A DNA stretch of 64,000 nucleotides from CAVQGM01 sp963712065. Its GTDB lineage: Bacteria; Actinomycetota; Acidimicrobiia; Acidimicrobiales; Acidimicrobilacustridaceae. The notes beneath the pieces were generated by a model. It had not been told where the DNA came from. It ran no database searches and saw only the letters and a program-made list of their open reading frames with translations. The DNA lies in NCBI GenBank assembly GCA_963712065.1, contig CAVQGM010000001.1, forward strand, positions 62,001 through 126,000, read 5' to 3'. A program made the position numbers and the translations under genes. Below, in pieces: positions 22,972-32,961 of this stretch (position 1 is its first letter; each line of letters starts with the position of its first letter).

Positions 22972-23199
22972 TCAGCGTCGGCCGCGACGGCGACGCTGCG
23001 CGTCGACCTTGCGGGCGTCGGTGACGATCTCGGCCCAGCGAGGGTGCCCCCCGGCCTCCGGTGGGTGCTCGCCCATGTCCTTGGCCAGGGCCTCCAGGAA
23101 GCCGGAGAGGGTCACCCCCGCCTCCTCCGAGACGCGGTGCCACACGTCGTGGCTCTCGACGGTCAGGTAGGCATGCACGGCGCGGCGCTCTTCGGGCAT
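22972..23199 (-). CDS. Small protein, ribbon-helix-helix-like
   Basis: A 75-residue protein. A basic start, the strand-like AVHAYLTVESHDVWHRV and the segment EEAGVTLSGFLEALAKDM match the strand-helix-helix pattern of CopG/Arc-type DNA-binding proteins. A very basic tail (AQRRRRGRR) follows. No toxin partner lies beside it, so it is more likely a solitary regulator than an antitoxin. It is convergent with the helicase gene, 24 bp between stops. Confidence 0.62.
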   Translation of the reverse strand: MPEERRAVHAYLTVESHDVWHRVSEEAGVTLSGFLEALAKDMGEHPPEAGGHPRWAEIVTDARKVDAQRRRRGRR

Positions 23200-23328
23200 G
23201 ACCCTGAAGCTACGCCCACCATCGCCGATCGTCGCATCAGATGGGTCGAGATCCGATCGAGGCCGTCACACGGGCTCGGCGCCCGGCCGAGCGGCGTCGC
23301 CATCGGGTGTCATCACCCCGGCGCGCCC

Positions 23329-24189
23329 TCACGCGAAGCCGAGGCGCTCGAGGGCCTGGTGGCGGCGTTGCCAGTCCTTCTCGACCTTGACGAACAGCTC
23401 GAGGTACGCGCCCTCGGGCAGCTGGGCCCGGACCGCGGTGCCCACCTCCTTGAGCACCGAACCCTTGCGCCCGATCACGATCCCCTTCTGCGAGTCCCGC
23501 TCGACGAGGATCTCCACCCGGATGCGGGGCCACTCCCACTCGACCACCCGGGTGGCGATCGAGTGCGGCAGCTCGTCCCGGGTCACCGCCAGCAACTGCT
23601 CCCGCACGAGCTCGGCCACCCAGAACGCTTCGGGCGAGTCGGTCACCATGTCGTCGGGGTAGTACTTCGGACCCGGGGGGAGTCGGTCGACGATGGCGTC
23701 GACGAGGGCGTCGACACCCTCACCGGTCTTGGCCGACACCGGGAAGTACTCGCCGAGGTCGAGTTGCTCGGAGGCGCGGGCGAGCTGTTGCACGAGCTCG
23801 TCCCGGCTGGCCAGATCGACCTTGTTGACGACGACGAAGGCGTCACGGGGCACCCGTTCGCCGACGAAGCGATCGCCGGGGCCGACCGGCCCCGTGGCGT
23901 CGATCACGAGGCACACGACGTCCATCCCGCCGAACACCTCCGACGCGGTCGCGTTGAGGCGCTCGCCGAGGGCGGTGCGGGGCCGGTGGATGCCGGGCGT
24001 GTCGACGAACACGATCTGGGCGTCGGGCCGGTTGAGCACCCCTCGGACCTGGGTGCGGGTGGTCTGGGGCTTGTCGGAGACGATCGTGACCTTCTGCCCG
24101 AGGATCCGGTTGAGCAACGTCGACTTGCCGACGTTGGGTCGACCGACGAGCGATGCGAACCCGGAGTGGGCCAGCTCGGTGGTCTCCAC
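23329..24189 (-). CDS. era: GTPase Era
   Basis: A 286-residue Era, which binds the 3' end of 16S rRNA during small-subunit assembly. G1 is GRPNVGKST at residues 16-24, the G2 region TTRTQVRG, G3 DTPG, G4 NKVD and G5 SAK. The C-terminal KH domain has RVEILVERDSQKGIVIGRKG. The GTG at 24189 begins two bases after the stop of the upstream gene, so translation is coupled. It is the last gene of the phoH-ybeY-CBS-era operon, whose order is conserved across actinobacteria. Confidence 0.97.
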   Translation of the reverse strand: METTELAHSGFASLVGRPNVGKSTLLNRILGQKVTIVSDKPQTTRTQVRGVLNRPDAQIVFVDTPGIHRPRTALGERLNATASEVFGGMDVVCLVIDATGPVGPGDRFVGERVPRDAFVVVNKVDLASRDELVQQLARASEQLDLGEYFPVSAKTGEGVDALVDAIVDRLPPGPKYYPDDMVTDSPEAFWVAELVREQLLAVTRDELPHSIATRVVEWEWPRIRVEILVERDSQKGIVIGRKGSVLKEVGTAVRAQLPEGAYLELFVKVEKDWQRRHQALERLGFA

Positions 24190-24190
24190 C

Positions 24191-25501
24191 TCAGCCCGCC
24201 GACTCGGACGCGACGTCGGCGGCGAACGACCCGTCGACGGGCGACCCGATGCGCACCCGCCCGATGCGGCGGCCCTGCACCCGCTCGGCGCGCAGCTCCC
24301 GGCCGTCGCAGCGCACGGTCTCCCCCTCGACGGGGATGTGGCCGAGCAGGTGGAACATGAGCCCACCCACGCTGTCCCAGTCGCCCTCGGGGAGATCGGC
24401 CTTGAGCAGCTCGTTGACCTCGTCGACCGGCATGCGGGCGTTGACGCGGACGGCGCCACCGGGGAGCGGCTCCATCATCGGTTCCTCGCGGTCGAACTCG
24501 TCGACGATCTCACCGACCAGCTCCTCGATGAGGTCCTCGAGGGTGACGAGCCCGGCGGTGCCGCCGTACTCGTCGATGACGATCGCCATGTGGAACTGCC
24601 GGGCCTGCATCTCGGGCAGCAGCTCGGCGACGCGCTTGGTCTCGGGCACGAACTGCGCCTCCCGCACCAGCGAGCCCACGGGTCGGTGGGCGTGTCCGTC
24701 GCGCTCGGCCCGCATCAGATCCTTGGCGTAGATGATGCCGACGATGTCGTCGACGCTGTCGCGGTAGACGGGCAGGCGGCTGTACCCGTTGAGGATGACG
24801 ACCTCCATCACGTCCTCGATGCGGAAGTCCTCGGGCACGGCGACCATGTCGGGCCGGGGCACCATCACCTCGCGCACGATGGTGTCGCCGAACTCGATGA
24901 TCTGCTCGATCAGCTCCCGCTCCTCGGCCTCGAGCACCTCCTCCTGCACGGCCTGGTCGGCGAGGGCGAGCAGCTCCTCCTCCGACACGAACGGCCCCTC
25001 CTTGAGGCCCTTGCCGGGAAGGATCACGTTGGTGAGCCCGATCAGGCCGCGGGACAGCATCCGCAGCGGCCAGAACGACACCAGCCACGACACCGGTCGG
25101 GCCGAGACGAGCGCGGCGCGCTCGGGGTGCTGGATCGCCCAGGTCTTGGGCGCCGCCTCGGCGAAGACGAACACCAGCACCACGTTGAAGAACGTGGCGA
25201 CGGCAACGCCGAAGACACCGAAGAGGTTGCTGGCCACGATGCCGGTGAGCGTCGCCTGCACGAGCTGGCACACCAGCACCACGAGCAGCACCGGGTTGAG
25301 GAACCGCTCGGGGTGCGAGACCAGGCGCATGAGCGCCTTGCTGCCGCTGCGGCCGTCGTCGGCGAGGGCCTGGGCCTTCGACCGGGTCATCCGGGTGAGG
25401 GCCGTCTCGGCGAGGGCCAGGAACACCGAGATCAGCAACAGCACGGCGATGGCGACGATCATCGCCAGGTCGGTGCTCGTGAGCTCCGCGGCCAGCGTCA
25501 T
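24191..25501 (-). CDS. CNNM/CBS-domain transporter-like protein (CorC/HlyC family)
   Basis: A 436-residue protein. An N-terminal DUF21/CNNM domain has several membrane segments (LAMIVAIAVLLLISVFLALA; NPVLLVVLVCQLVQATLTG; a helix around AVATFFNVVLVFVFAE). It is followed by a CBS pair (IVREVMVPRPDMVAVPED; SRLPVYRDSVDDIVG; FHMAIVIDEYGGTAGLVTLE) and a C-terminal CorC_HlyC domain (INARM-like VRVNARMPVDEVNELL). Relatives take part in magnesium or cobalt efflux; the cargo here is unknown. The ATG overlaps the ybeY stop as ATGA. Confidence 0.93.
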   Translation of the reverse strand: MTLAAELTSTDLAMIVAIAVLLLISVFLALAETALTRMTRSKAQALADDGRSGSKALMRLVSHPERFLNPVLLVVLVCQLVQATLTGIVASNLFGVFGVAVATFFNVVLVFVFAEAAPKTWAIQHPERAALVSARPVSWLVSFWPLRMLSRGLIGLTNVILPGKGLKEGPFVSEEELLALADQAVQEEVLEAEERELIEQIIEFGDTIVREVMVPRPDMVAVPEDFRIEDVMEVVILNGYSRLPVYRDSVDDIVGIIYAKDLMRAERDGHAHRPVGSLVREAQFVPETKRVAELLPEMQARQFHMAIVIDEYGGTAGLVTLEDLIEELVGEIVDEFDREEPMMEPLPGGAVRVNARMPVDEVNELLKADLPEGDWDSVGGLMFHLLGHIPVEGETVRCDGRELRAERVQGRRIGRVRIGSPVDGSFAADVASESAG

Positions 25502-26114
25502 GACGACCCCTCCGCGGTGGCGACGTCGGACTCGGTCCACGGGTCGCGCGCCAACGGACCGTGGAAGCGGTCGAGGAGGTCGCGCTCGCGACCCTGCATG
25601 GCGACGCGCTCGTGGTCGGTGGCATGGTCGCGACCGAGCAGGTGCAACAGGCCGTGCACGACGAGCAGGGCGATCTCGTCGTCGTAGGTGCCGGCGTGGG
25701 TCGGCGCGTTGGCCGCCGCGACCTGCGGGCAGACGACCACGTCGCCCAGCATGAGCGGGACGTCGTCGAGCTCTGGCGGTTCGCGGTCGGGCGCCGTCGA
25801 CCCGCCGTCGGGCCACCGCCCCGGCTCGACCAGCTCGCCGTCGATCGGGAACGACAGCACGTCGGTGGGACCGCGGCCGGCCATGAACTGCTGGTTCAAC
25901 GAGGCGATGGCGTCGGGACCGACGAACAGCACGGCCACCTCGGCGTCGCCCCTCACCCCCTCGGCCTCGAGCACCCGCTCGGCGAGGGTGGCCCACCGGG
26001 GCGCGTCGACGGGCAACGCGGCACCGTCGTCGCCCTGCTCGTCGGCGACGAACACGCTGACCGACCCGTCGTCGGGAGCGCGACGACGGGTCGAGCGACT
26101 CGGGGGCCGGTCGG

Positions 26115-26118
<4 letters not shown>
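25498..26118 (-). CDS. ybeY: Endoribonuclease YbeY
   Basis: A 206-residue YbeY, a zinc-dependent RNase acting in 16S rRNA 3' maturation and ribosome quality control. The metal site HGLLHLLGRDH is complete (His155, His159, His165), and GPTDVLSFPID upstream is the other family signature. An insertion of about 20 charged/Pro residues lies between these two blocks, slightly longer than usual. The ATG overlaps the phoH stop as ATGA. It sits in the phoH-ybeY-era neighbourhood typical of the family. Confidence 0.95.
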
Positions 26119-27134
<1,016 letters not shown>

Positions 27135-27213
27135 CTGAATCCACCAGCGTAGAAGGAATGGGGGCCGTCCCCGCGCTCGACGGGCCCCATCCCGCCCCTA
27201 CCCTCGCTCCGGC

Positions 27214-27819
27214 ATGACCGGGGACCACCACGGGCTCGGCGACTCCCTCGAGGCCTGGGCCGCCGAGCTGCGCATCGACGCCGCCGCCCGATCCCGCGCC
27301 GAGCGGGCCTGGCACGCGCGGCTCGGCACGGAGGAGGCGTCGTTCCGCGGCGTCCTCGCCGACCTCGGCGCACGGGGCCGCCCGGTGGTGCTCGACCTGG
27401 TCGGCGGCCGACGCCATCGGGGGTGGGTGCGCCTGGTGGGCAGCGACGTGGTGGTGGTGCGGACCTCGGTCGGGTCGTCCTCGTGGGCCGATGTGGTCGT
27501 GGCCCTCGACGCCCTCGCCGTCGTGCGCGCCGCGCCCGGTGCCCACGACGGGGTGGGCGCAGGCCAGGCGGTGGGCGCAGGCGAGGCGGTGGGGTCGGGC
27601 CCGACGGTGGCGGCCACGACCACGCTCGGCACCGTGCTGGCGACGCTCGCCGGCACCGGCATCGAGGTGGGGATGACCATTTCCGATCACGAGCCGCTGG
27701 TGGGCGAGATCGACGCCGTCGGCGACGACCTCGTCGTGGTTCGGCCCGAGGGCAGAGCCGGGCCCGCCTACGTGCGGCTCGGCTCGGTGCTCGAGGTCTC
27801 GGTGCCCGAGTCGGGATAG
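27214..27819 (+). CDS. Conserved hypothetical protein with two small beta domains
   Basis: A 201-residue protein I do not recognise. Residues 1-50 are helical (DSLEAWAAELRIDAAARSRA). Two similar beta-rich stretches follow: PVVLDLVGGRRHRGWVRLVG with SDVVVVRT, and VGMTISDHEPLVGEIDAVGD with DLVVVRPEG. This suggests a duplicated SH3/Sm-like barrel. The link between them contains an 18-bp DNA tandem repeat. A TACCCT box ends nine bases before the ATG and no Shine-Dalgarno is seen. Its last 52 bp overlap the opposing HTH gene. Confidence 0.62.
   Translation: MTGDHHGLGDSLEAWAAELRIDAAARSRAERAWHARLGTEEASFRGVLADLGARGRPVVLDLVGGRRHRGWVRLVGSDVVVVRTSVGSSSWADVVVALDALAVVRAAPGAHDGVGAGQAVGAGEAVGSGPTVAATTTLGTVLATLAGTGIEVGMTISDHEPLVGEIDAVGDDLVVVRPEGRAGPAYVRLGSVLEVSVPESG
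27553..27606 (+). repeat. 18-bp tandem repeat, three degenerate copies
   Basis: Copies at 27553, 27571 and 27589. The first two differ by one base; the third is diverged. Being a multiple of three, it keeps the host gene in frame and encodes a Gly/Ala/Val-rich linker. Confidence 0.7.
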
Positions 27820-28031
27820 AGGTGCTCGAGGGTGCCGGGTTCGATGCGGCAGGCCTCGATGAAGTCGTCGACCTCGTCGGCCTTGAGCCGGATCACCCGG
27901 CCGAACCGGTAGGCGGGCAGCTGTCCCTCGTCGATGAACCGGTAGAGGGTGCGGGGCGTGATGCCGAGGCGATGGGCCGCTTCGGCGGTGCTCAGCCAAC
28001 GGATCTCGTCGGCGTGTGGCGACGCGCTCAT
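27768..28031 (-). CDS. Helix-turn-helix protein, excisionase/MerR-like family
   Basis: An 87-residue protein dominated by a winged-HTH of the excisionase family: RWLSTAEAAHRLGITPRTLY, RFIDEGQLPAYRFGRV, then IRLKADEVDDFIEACR. Such small proteins act as DNA-binding regulators; some actinobacterial relatives (BldC type) control development, others are phage excisionases. No integrase is nearby, so a chromosomal regulator is more likely. It is convergent and overlapping with the upstream hypothetical gene and divergent from the Tad-type pilus locus. Confidence 0.82.
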   Translation of the reverse strand: MSASPHADEIRWLSTAEAAHRLGITPRTLYRFIDEGQLPAYRFGRVIRLKADEVDDFIEACRIEPGTLEHLYPDSGTETSSTEPSRT

Positions 28032-28169
28032 CGGGCGCCACCATACCGCCCGTCACCGCCTTCGAGTCCCTTTCGGTGTCCTCGGTGCCGGGGCGGTCGA
28101 CGAGATTTCAGGCAACTCCGGCACGGCCGGCTGCCGACGGGGAGCCGGCACCCGTACGGTCCGCGGCCC

Positions 28170-28928
28170 ATGCCCTTCCCATCTCCCTCCTCGCCAGGCA
28201 CCCGATCGGCACCCCCGACGCTGCGCGTCGTGCGCCGCCGCCCCCTCCCGAACGGGCGAGCCGTCGTGGGAGGCCTGCTCGTCGTCGTCGCCGTCGTCGG
28301 GGTGATCGCCGCCACCGCCGCGAGCGAGGACCGCCGCACGCCCGTCGTCGTGCTCCGATCGTCGGTCGACGTCGGGGAGGTGATCGACCTCGACGACGTC
28401 GGCGTCGAACAGGCCTCCCTCCCCGAGACGGCGCGTGCGCAGGTCTTCGCCGCCGTCGACGACGTCGTCGGGCGGATCGCGGTCGCGCCCCTCGCCCCCG
28501 GGGACGTCGCCCAGCGCACGGCCCTCGTCGACGGATCGCACGTCGGTGAGCCGGCTGACGATGCTCGGCGTCGGCCGCAGCTGTCGCTCGCGTTGGAGCT
28601 CGACCACGCCCTGAACGGCGTCGTGCGACGAGGCGAGTCCGTCGACGTGGTCGCGACCTACGGGAGCGGCGAGTCGGCCGTGACGTCCGTGGTCGCCGCC
28701 GACGCCGTCGTCCGCTCGATCGACGAGGGCACCGCGTCGCTCGGATCGTCGGGATCGGTCGTCGTCACCCTCGCCGTGGCCGATCGGGCCGAGGCGCTGG
28801 CCGTCGCCCACGCCGCCGATGCCGCCGCCGTCCGCCTCGTCCAGGCGACGGGCGTGGACGGCGCCGACACCGGGACCTACCGCGGCCCGGTCGCACCGAC
28901 CCTGCCGTTCGCGGGTGCGGGCGGCTGA
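28170..28928 (+). CDS. CpaB-like pilus assembly protein with SAF domain
   Basis: A 252-residue protein. A basic N-terminus leads to one membrane helix (AVVGGLLVVVAVVGVIAATA). A SAF domain follows (VVVLRSSVDVGEVIDLDDVG, RIAVAPLAPGDVAQRTALVD), and then an RcpC/CpaB-type beta domain (LSLALELDHALNGVVRRGES; VDVVATYGSG). In Tad systems CpaB/RcpC is an envelope component. A TACGGT box ends nine bases before the ATG, with no Shine-Dalgarno. It opens the first part of the pilus locus, two bases ahead of the CpaE-like gene. Confidence 0.82.
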   Translation: MPFPSPSSPGTRSAPPTLRVVRRRPLPNGRAVVGGLLVVVAVVGVIAATAASEDRRTPVVVLRSSVDVGEVIDLDDVGVEQASLPETARAQVFAAVDDVVGRIAVAPLAPGDVAQRTALVDGSHVGEPADDARRRPQLSLALELDHALNGVVRRGESVDVVATYGSGESAVTSVVAADAVVRSIDEGTASLGSSGSVVVTLAVADRAEALAVAHAADAAAVRLVQATGVDGADTGTYRGPVAPTLPFAGAGG

Positions 28929-28930
28929 CG

Positions 28931-30226
28931 GTGGCCGCCGAGCACTACGCCGTCCTCGGCCTGGCCCGGGTCGGGTCGGTCTGGTTCCGGGACCTGAGCC
29001 GGTGGGCCACCTCCGGCTCGGCGCCGGTCGAGTTCACCAAGTGCGTGTCGGCCGCCGAGGTGCGGGCCCGGCTGGGGTCGGGGCGGCCGTGGTCGGCCCT
29101 GCTGGTCGACGCCGACCTGCCCGACCTCGACCGCGACCTGGTGGACGAGGCCCGTCGGCACGGTGTCGCCGTCCTCGCGGTGGGCGAGCCCCGGCGCCGG
29201 GACCTCGTCTCGACGGGCGTCGCCGTCACCCTGCCCGAGCCGGTCACCCGAGAGGCGGTCGTCTCGGCACTGCGCGAGCACGCACCGACCCTCACCTCGG
29301 TGGTGGACGCGCCACCCGACCTCGTCCCGGCCGGCGGGGCCGGCGTCGCGGGGCACGCACGGCTGGTCGCGGTGACCGGCGGCGGCGGCACCGGGCGGTC
29401 GGTCGTGGCCATGGCGGTCGCCCAGGCCCTCGGCGGCGACCCGCGACACCACGGCCGGGTGATCCTCGCCGATCTGGCCCTCGACGGCTCGCAGTCGGTG
29501 CTCCACCACGCGGGCGACGTGGTGCCCGGCGTGCAGGAGCTCGTCGAGGCCCACCGCACCGGTTCGGTCGGCGCCGACGCGCTGATGTCGCTCACGTGGG
29601 AGGTCGTCGATCGTGGCTACCGGGTCGTGCTCGGCCTGCGCCGCCATCGTGACTGGACCGCGCTGCGCCCCCGCGCCGTGTCGGCGGCGCTGGCCACGCT
29701 GACCGCCCACGCCGAGGTCGTCGTCGCCGACGTCGATGCGGACCTCGAGGGCGAGGACGAGGTCGGCTCGATGGACGTCGAGGAGCGGAACCTCCTGGCC
29801 CGCACCGCCCTGCCCCGCGCCGACCTCGTGGTCGTCACCGCCCTGCCCGGAGTGGCCGGCCTGCACCGCCTCGTCGGCACGGTCGACGGTCTGGTGCGGG
29901 GTGGCGTGGAGCCCGGGCGCATCCTCCCGGTCGTGAACCGGGCCCCTCGGCCGCCCCGCGCCCGAGCCGAGCTGTCGGCGGCGGTCGCCACGGTGACCGC
30001 CGACCTCGTCGGCCCGGCGGGCATGGCCACCGCCGGCCCGGTCTTCGTCGCCGAGCGGCGGGGACTCGACGAGGTCCTCCGAGACGCCGGACCGCTCCCC
30101 CGGCCGTTCGTGGTGCCGCTCGGGTCGGCGGTCATGGCCGCGCTGCACCGGCTGGACGGCCCTCCGGCGACCGAGCCACGGGAACCGGTCCCGGTGCGCC
30201 CCGGCTCGCTCGGCCTCGTTCGCTGA
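28931..30226 (+). CDS. CpaE/TadZ-like ParA-family protein with altered P-loop
   Basis: A 431-residue protein. Residues 1-130 look like a degenerate receiver domain (ALLVDADLPDLDRDLVDEAR). From about residue 145 a MinD/ParA fold starts: LVAVTGGGGTGRSVVAMAVA, VILADLALDGSQSVLHH and ADLVVVTALPGVAGLHRLV. TadZ/CpaE proteins localise pilus machinery at the pole. The deviant Walker A is changed: the invariant lysine before Ser is Arg (GGGGTGRS) and the signature first lysine is Thr, so ATP hydrolysis may be lost. The GTG start sits two bases after the CpaB-like stop. Confidence 0.8.
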   Translation: MAAEHYAVLGLARVGSVWFRDLSRWATSGSAPVEFTKCVSAAEVRARLGSGRPWSALLVDADLPDLDRDLVDEARRHGVAVLAVGEPRRRDLVSTGVAVTLPEPVTREAVVSALREHAPTLTSVVDAPPDLVPAGGAGVAGHARLVAVTGGGGTGRSVVAMAVAQALGGDPRHHGRVILADLALDGSQSVLHHAGDVVPGVQELVEAHRTGSVGADALMSLTWEVVDRGYRVVLGLRRHRDWTALRPRAVSAALATLTAHAEVVVADVDADLEGEDEVGSMDVEERNLLARTALPRADLVVVTALPGVAGLHRLVGTVDGLVRGGVEPGRILPVVNRAPRPPRARAELSAAVATVTADLVGPAGMATAGPVFVAERRGLDEVLRDAGPLPRPFVVPLGSAVMAALHRLDGPPATEPREPVPVRPGSLGLVR

Positions 30227-30263
30227 GCTCCCCGGTCGCGCCGGTTGCCGCGAGACTCGCCCC

Positions 30264-31064
30264 ATGACCACGCCCACCGTGACGACGACGACCGAGGGAC
30301 GGGTGCGGGTGGTGACCATCGACCGCCCCGAGGTGCGCAACGCCGTCGACCGCCCGACCGCGGCGGCCCTCCTCGAGGCGTTCACCGCCTTCGACGCCGA
30401 CCACGACGTGGACGTCGCCGTGCTGACCGGTGCCGCTCGTCCCGGTGGGCACGGCGCGTTCTGCGCCGGTGCCGACCTGAAGGCGATCTCCGAGGGCCGG
30501 GGCAACCGGGTCGGCGTCGATCCCCGCGAGCCGGGGCCGATGGGGGTCACCCGGCTGCGCCTCCACAAGCCCGTGATCGCCGCCATCGAGGGACCGGCCG
30601 TCGCCGGCGGTCTGGAGCTGGCCCTGTGGTGCGACCTGCGCGTCGCCGCCCGCGACGCCGTGCTCGGCGTCTACTGCCGGCGGTGGGGTGTGCCGCTGGT
30701 CGACGGGGGCACCATTCGGCTCCCCCGCCTCATCGGCCAGTCGCGGGCCATGGACCTCATCCTCACCGGGAGGGGCGTCGACGGCGAGGAAGCCGAGCGG
30801 ATCGGGCTCGTCAACCGGATCGCCGAGCCCGGCGGCGCGCGGGCGGCGGCCGTCGAGCTGGCGAACGAGCTGTCCCGGTTCCCCCAGCGGTGCCTGCGCA
30901 GCGATCGCCGGTCCGCGCTGGAGCAGTGGTCCCTGCCGATGGACGAGGCGCTGCGTCTCGAGACCGAGCTCGGGCTCGCGACGATCGAGAGCGGCGAGAC
31001 CCGCCTGGGCGCGAGCCGCTTCCGCGACGGCAGAGGCCGCGGCGGATCGTTCACCGACCGCTGA
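30264..31064 (+). CDS. Enoyl-CoA hydratase/isomerase family protein (crotonase)
   Basis: A 266-residue crotonase. The oxyanion-hole segment is GAFCAGADLKAISEG, the second CoA-binding block GPAVAGGLELALWCDLRVAA, followed by RRWGVPLVDGGTIRLPRLIG. The canonical second catalytic Glu position reads as Asp/Gly (VDGG), as in a common actinobacterial subgroup whose reaction is unassigned. It lies inside the Tad-type locus, tail to tail (6 bp) with another crotonase gene. No acyl-CoA dehydrogenase or thiolase is adjacent, so its pathway cannot be named. Confidence 0.88.
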   Translation: MTTPTVTTTTEGRVRVVTIDRPEVRNAVDRPTAAALLEAFTAFDADHDVDVAVLTGAARPGGHGAFCAGADLKAISEGRGNRVGVDPREPGPMGVTRLRLHKPVIAAIEGPAVAGGLELALWCDLRVAARDAVLGVYCRRWGVPLVDGGTIRLPRLIGQSRAMDLILTGRGVDGEEAERIGLVNRIAEPGGARAAAVELANELSRFPQRCLRSDRRSALEQWSLPMDEALRLETELGLATIESGETRLGASRFRDGRGRGGSFTDR

Positions 31065-31070
31065 TCGCGC

Positions 31071-31880
31071 CTACCTGCCCTTGAAGTCCGCCGGCCGCTT
31101 CTCGAGGAACGCCCTCGGACCCTCCCTGGCGTCGTCGCTCGCCATCACCTTCATGCCGATCTCCATCTCCTTGGCGAAGGCCTCGGCCTCGGGGACGGTC
31201 TGCGAGGCGAGGATCGACGCCTTGATGCCCTGGACGGCGAGCGGCCCGTTGGCGGCGATCCTGGCCGCCAGCTCACGGGCGCGGTCGAGGGCCTGACCGG
31301 GCCGCGTGACGTGGCCGACGAGGCCGATGTCGTAGGCCCGCTGGCCGGTGATCGGGTCCCCCACCAACAGCAGGTCCATGGCGACGGTCCACGGGATCTG
31401 GCGAGGGAGCCGGATGGTCGACGCCGACATCGGGAACAGACCGCGCTGCACCTCGGAGATGGCGATCTGGGCGTTCTCGGCGGCGACCCGGATGTCGGTG
31501 GCCTGCAGGATCTCGGTCCCACCGGCGTAGCAGTAGCCCTCGACGGCGGCGACGAGGGGCTTGGTCGGCAGGTACTCCTTCAGGAAGCCCTTGAAGATGA
31601 GGCTGAAGTCGGCGCGGATGCGCTCCTCGAACTCGTTCTCGGTGGGCTTGCCCGACAGCATCGCCCCGACGAGGCGGTCGAGGTCGGCCCCGGCGCTGAA
31701 GTCGCCACCGGCCCCGGTGAGGATGGCGACCCGCACGCCGTCGTCGCCGTCGATGAGGTCCCACGCGTCGCACAGCCGGCAGAGGACCTCGGCGTTGAAG
31801 GCATTGCGCTTGTCGGGACGGTTCAGGGTCACGGTGACGACGTGGTCGTCGCGCTCGACGAGGACGGCGGGCTCGCTCAC
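31071..31880 (-). CDS. Enoyl-CoA hydratase/isomerase family protein (crotonase)
   Basis: A 269-residue crotonase. Blocks: VTVTLNRPDKRNAFNAEV, GGDFSAGADLDRLVGAM (oxyanion hole), VEGYCYAGGTEILQATDIRV, SEVQRGLFPMSASTIRLPRQ, and a C-terminus ending EGPRAFLEKRPADFKGR typical of EchA-type proteins. The GTG at 31880 is chosen because GGAGGAA stands five bases upstream and the family N-terminus begins there. It is convergent with the other crotonase but not closely similar to it; recent duplication is unlikely. Confidence 0.9.
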   Translation of the reverse strand: MSEPAVLVERDDHVVTVTLNRPDKRNAFNAEVLCRLCDAWDLIDGDDGVRVAILTGAGGDFSAGADLDRLVGAMLSGKPTENEFEERIRADFSLIFKGFLKEYLPTKPLVAAVEGYCYAGGTEILQATDIRVAAENAQIAISEVQRGLFPMSASTIRLPRQIPWTVAMDLLLVGDPITGQRAYDIGLVGHVTRPGQALDRARELAARIAANGPLAVQGIKASILASQTVPEAEAFAKEMEIGMKVMASDDAREGPRAFLEKRPADFKGR

Positions 31881-32014
31881 GGGTTCCTCCGGGACGGTGC
31901 GATCCGATGAAGGCCCCGATGGTGGCACGGTGGGACCCTCCGGTGGGACGTCCAGAGGTTTCGGTGTCATTTCGACTTATGCGTCCGCCCCGTTTGCCGA
32001 TTAGGGTCGTGGTG

Positions 32015-32753
32015 ATGGCGGACGATGACGTGGCTCCTCCGGAATCCGACGAAGGCGGTCGGCTGACGCGTCGACGCGCCCTCGGCCGCCTCGGCGCAGG
32101 CATGGCCGTGGCGTGGACGACGCCGGTGCTGCTCACGATGCGCACCGGGGCCTCGGGGACGCCCATCGCCCCCGTCCTGGCCGACACCTTCGCCCGTCCC
32201 GACACCACCGGCGGGCTGGGGACGGCTGACACCGGCCAGACGTGGAGCACCGAGATCGGCACCTGGGGGATCGCCTCGGGCCAGGCCTACCTCGCCACCC
32301 CAGGGTTCTTCGGCTACGGACTCACCGCCATCGATCCCGGCGTGGCCAGTACCTTCCTCACCGCCACGGTGCCGGTTGCGACCCAGGAGTTCTGGGTGGT
32401 CTTCCGCTTCCTGAACAGTGCCAACTACCTCCGCTTCGGCTACTGGCCGTTGCCCGCCGAGCACGGACCTCACCCACTACCAGCTGGTGGAGGTGATCGC
32501 CGGCAGTGTGGGCACGACGACGCTCACCAGCGCCACCCCCGCCAACGGCGACCGGATCGTGCTCCGGCTCGATCCCGACGGCCGGATCCGGGCGTGCGTG
32601 AACGACGTCCTCGTCCTCGACACCACGTCGACCACCTTCGCCGGTGAGACCCAGGTGGGTCTGGCCGCCGTCGGGTCGACGGTGCGGTTCGACGACGTCG
32701 CCTTCTACACGCAAGCCGACGCACTCCCCTGCCCACCGCCACCCACACCCTGA
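32015..32753 (+). CDS. Tat-exported protein with concanavalin-like domain, frameshifted
   Basis: The N-terminus holds a twin-arginine signal (LTRRRALGRLGAGMAVAWTT). The mature part reads DTFARPDTTGGLGTADTGQT, then WSTEIGTWGIASGQAYLA, ending FDDVAFYTQ before a Pro-rich tail. This looks like a LamG/jelly-roll domain found in secreted carbohydrate-binding or phage-tail-like proteins. The frame breaks once; removing one base at 32459 joins NYLRFGYWPLPA to STDLTHYQLVEV, giving about 245 residues. A TAGGGT box ends four bases before an in-frame GTG at 32012 and seven before this ATG, so the true start is uncertain. Confidence 0.68.
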
Positions 32754-32961
32754 CGGGCCGCGACGCCCACCCGCGATCCGCGCGGCCGAGGTCGACGGAG
32801 CCGCACTCGACCTCCCGGCGTAACCACCCGGCGCGGTTAGTGGCGCAGAACACGATGACAAGCCCCCAGGCCGCCGCGTACGGTGCCCGGGTGGCGGGTG
32901 GCCGGGTCGCCGGTGGGGCGGCCGAGGGCCGGTCGAGCCCCCGTCACGGGATGCCGACGCC

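Noticed and set aside
22972..23199. Ribbon-helix-helix-like protein as an antitoxin
   Set aside because: No toxin gene is adjacent; both neighbours are housekeeping genes.
27768..28031. Excisionase-like HTH as evidence of an integrated element
   Set aside because: No integrase, attachment site or phage-like genes nearby; the family is common as chromosomal regulators.
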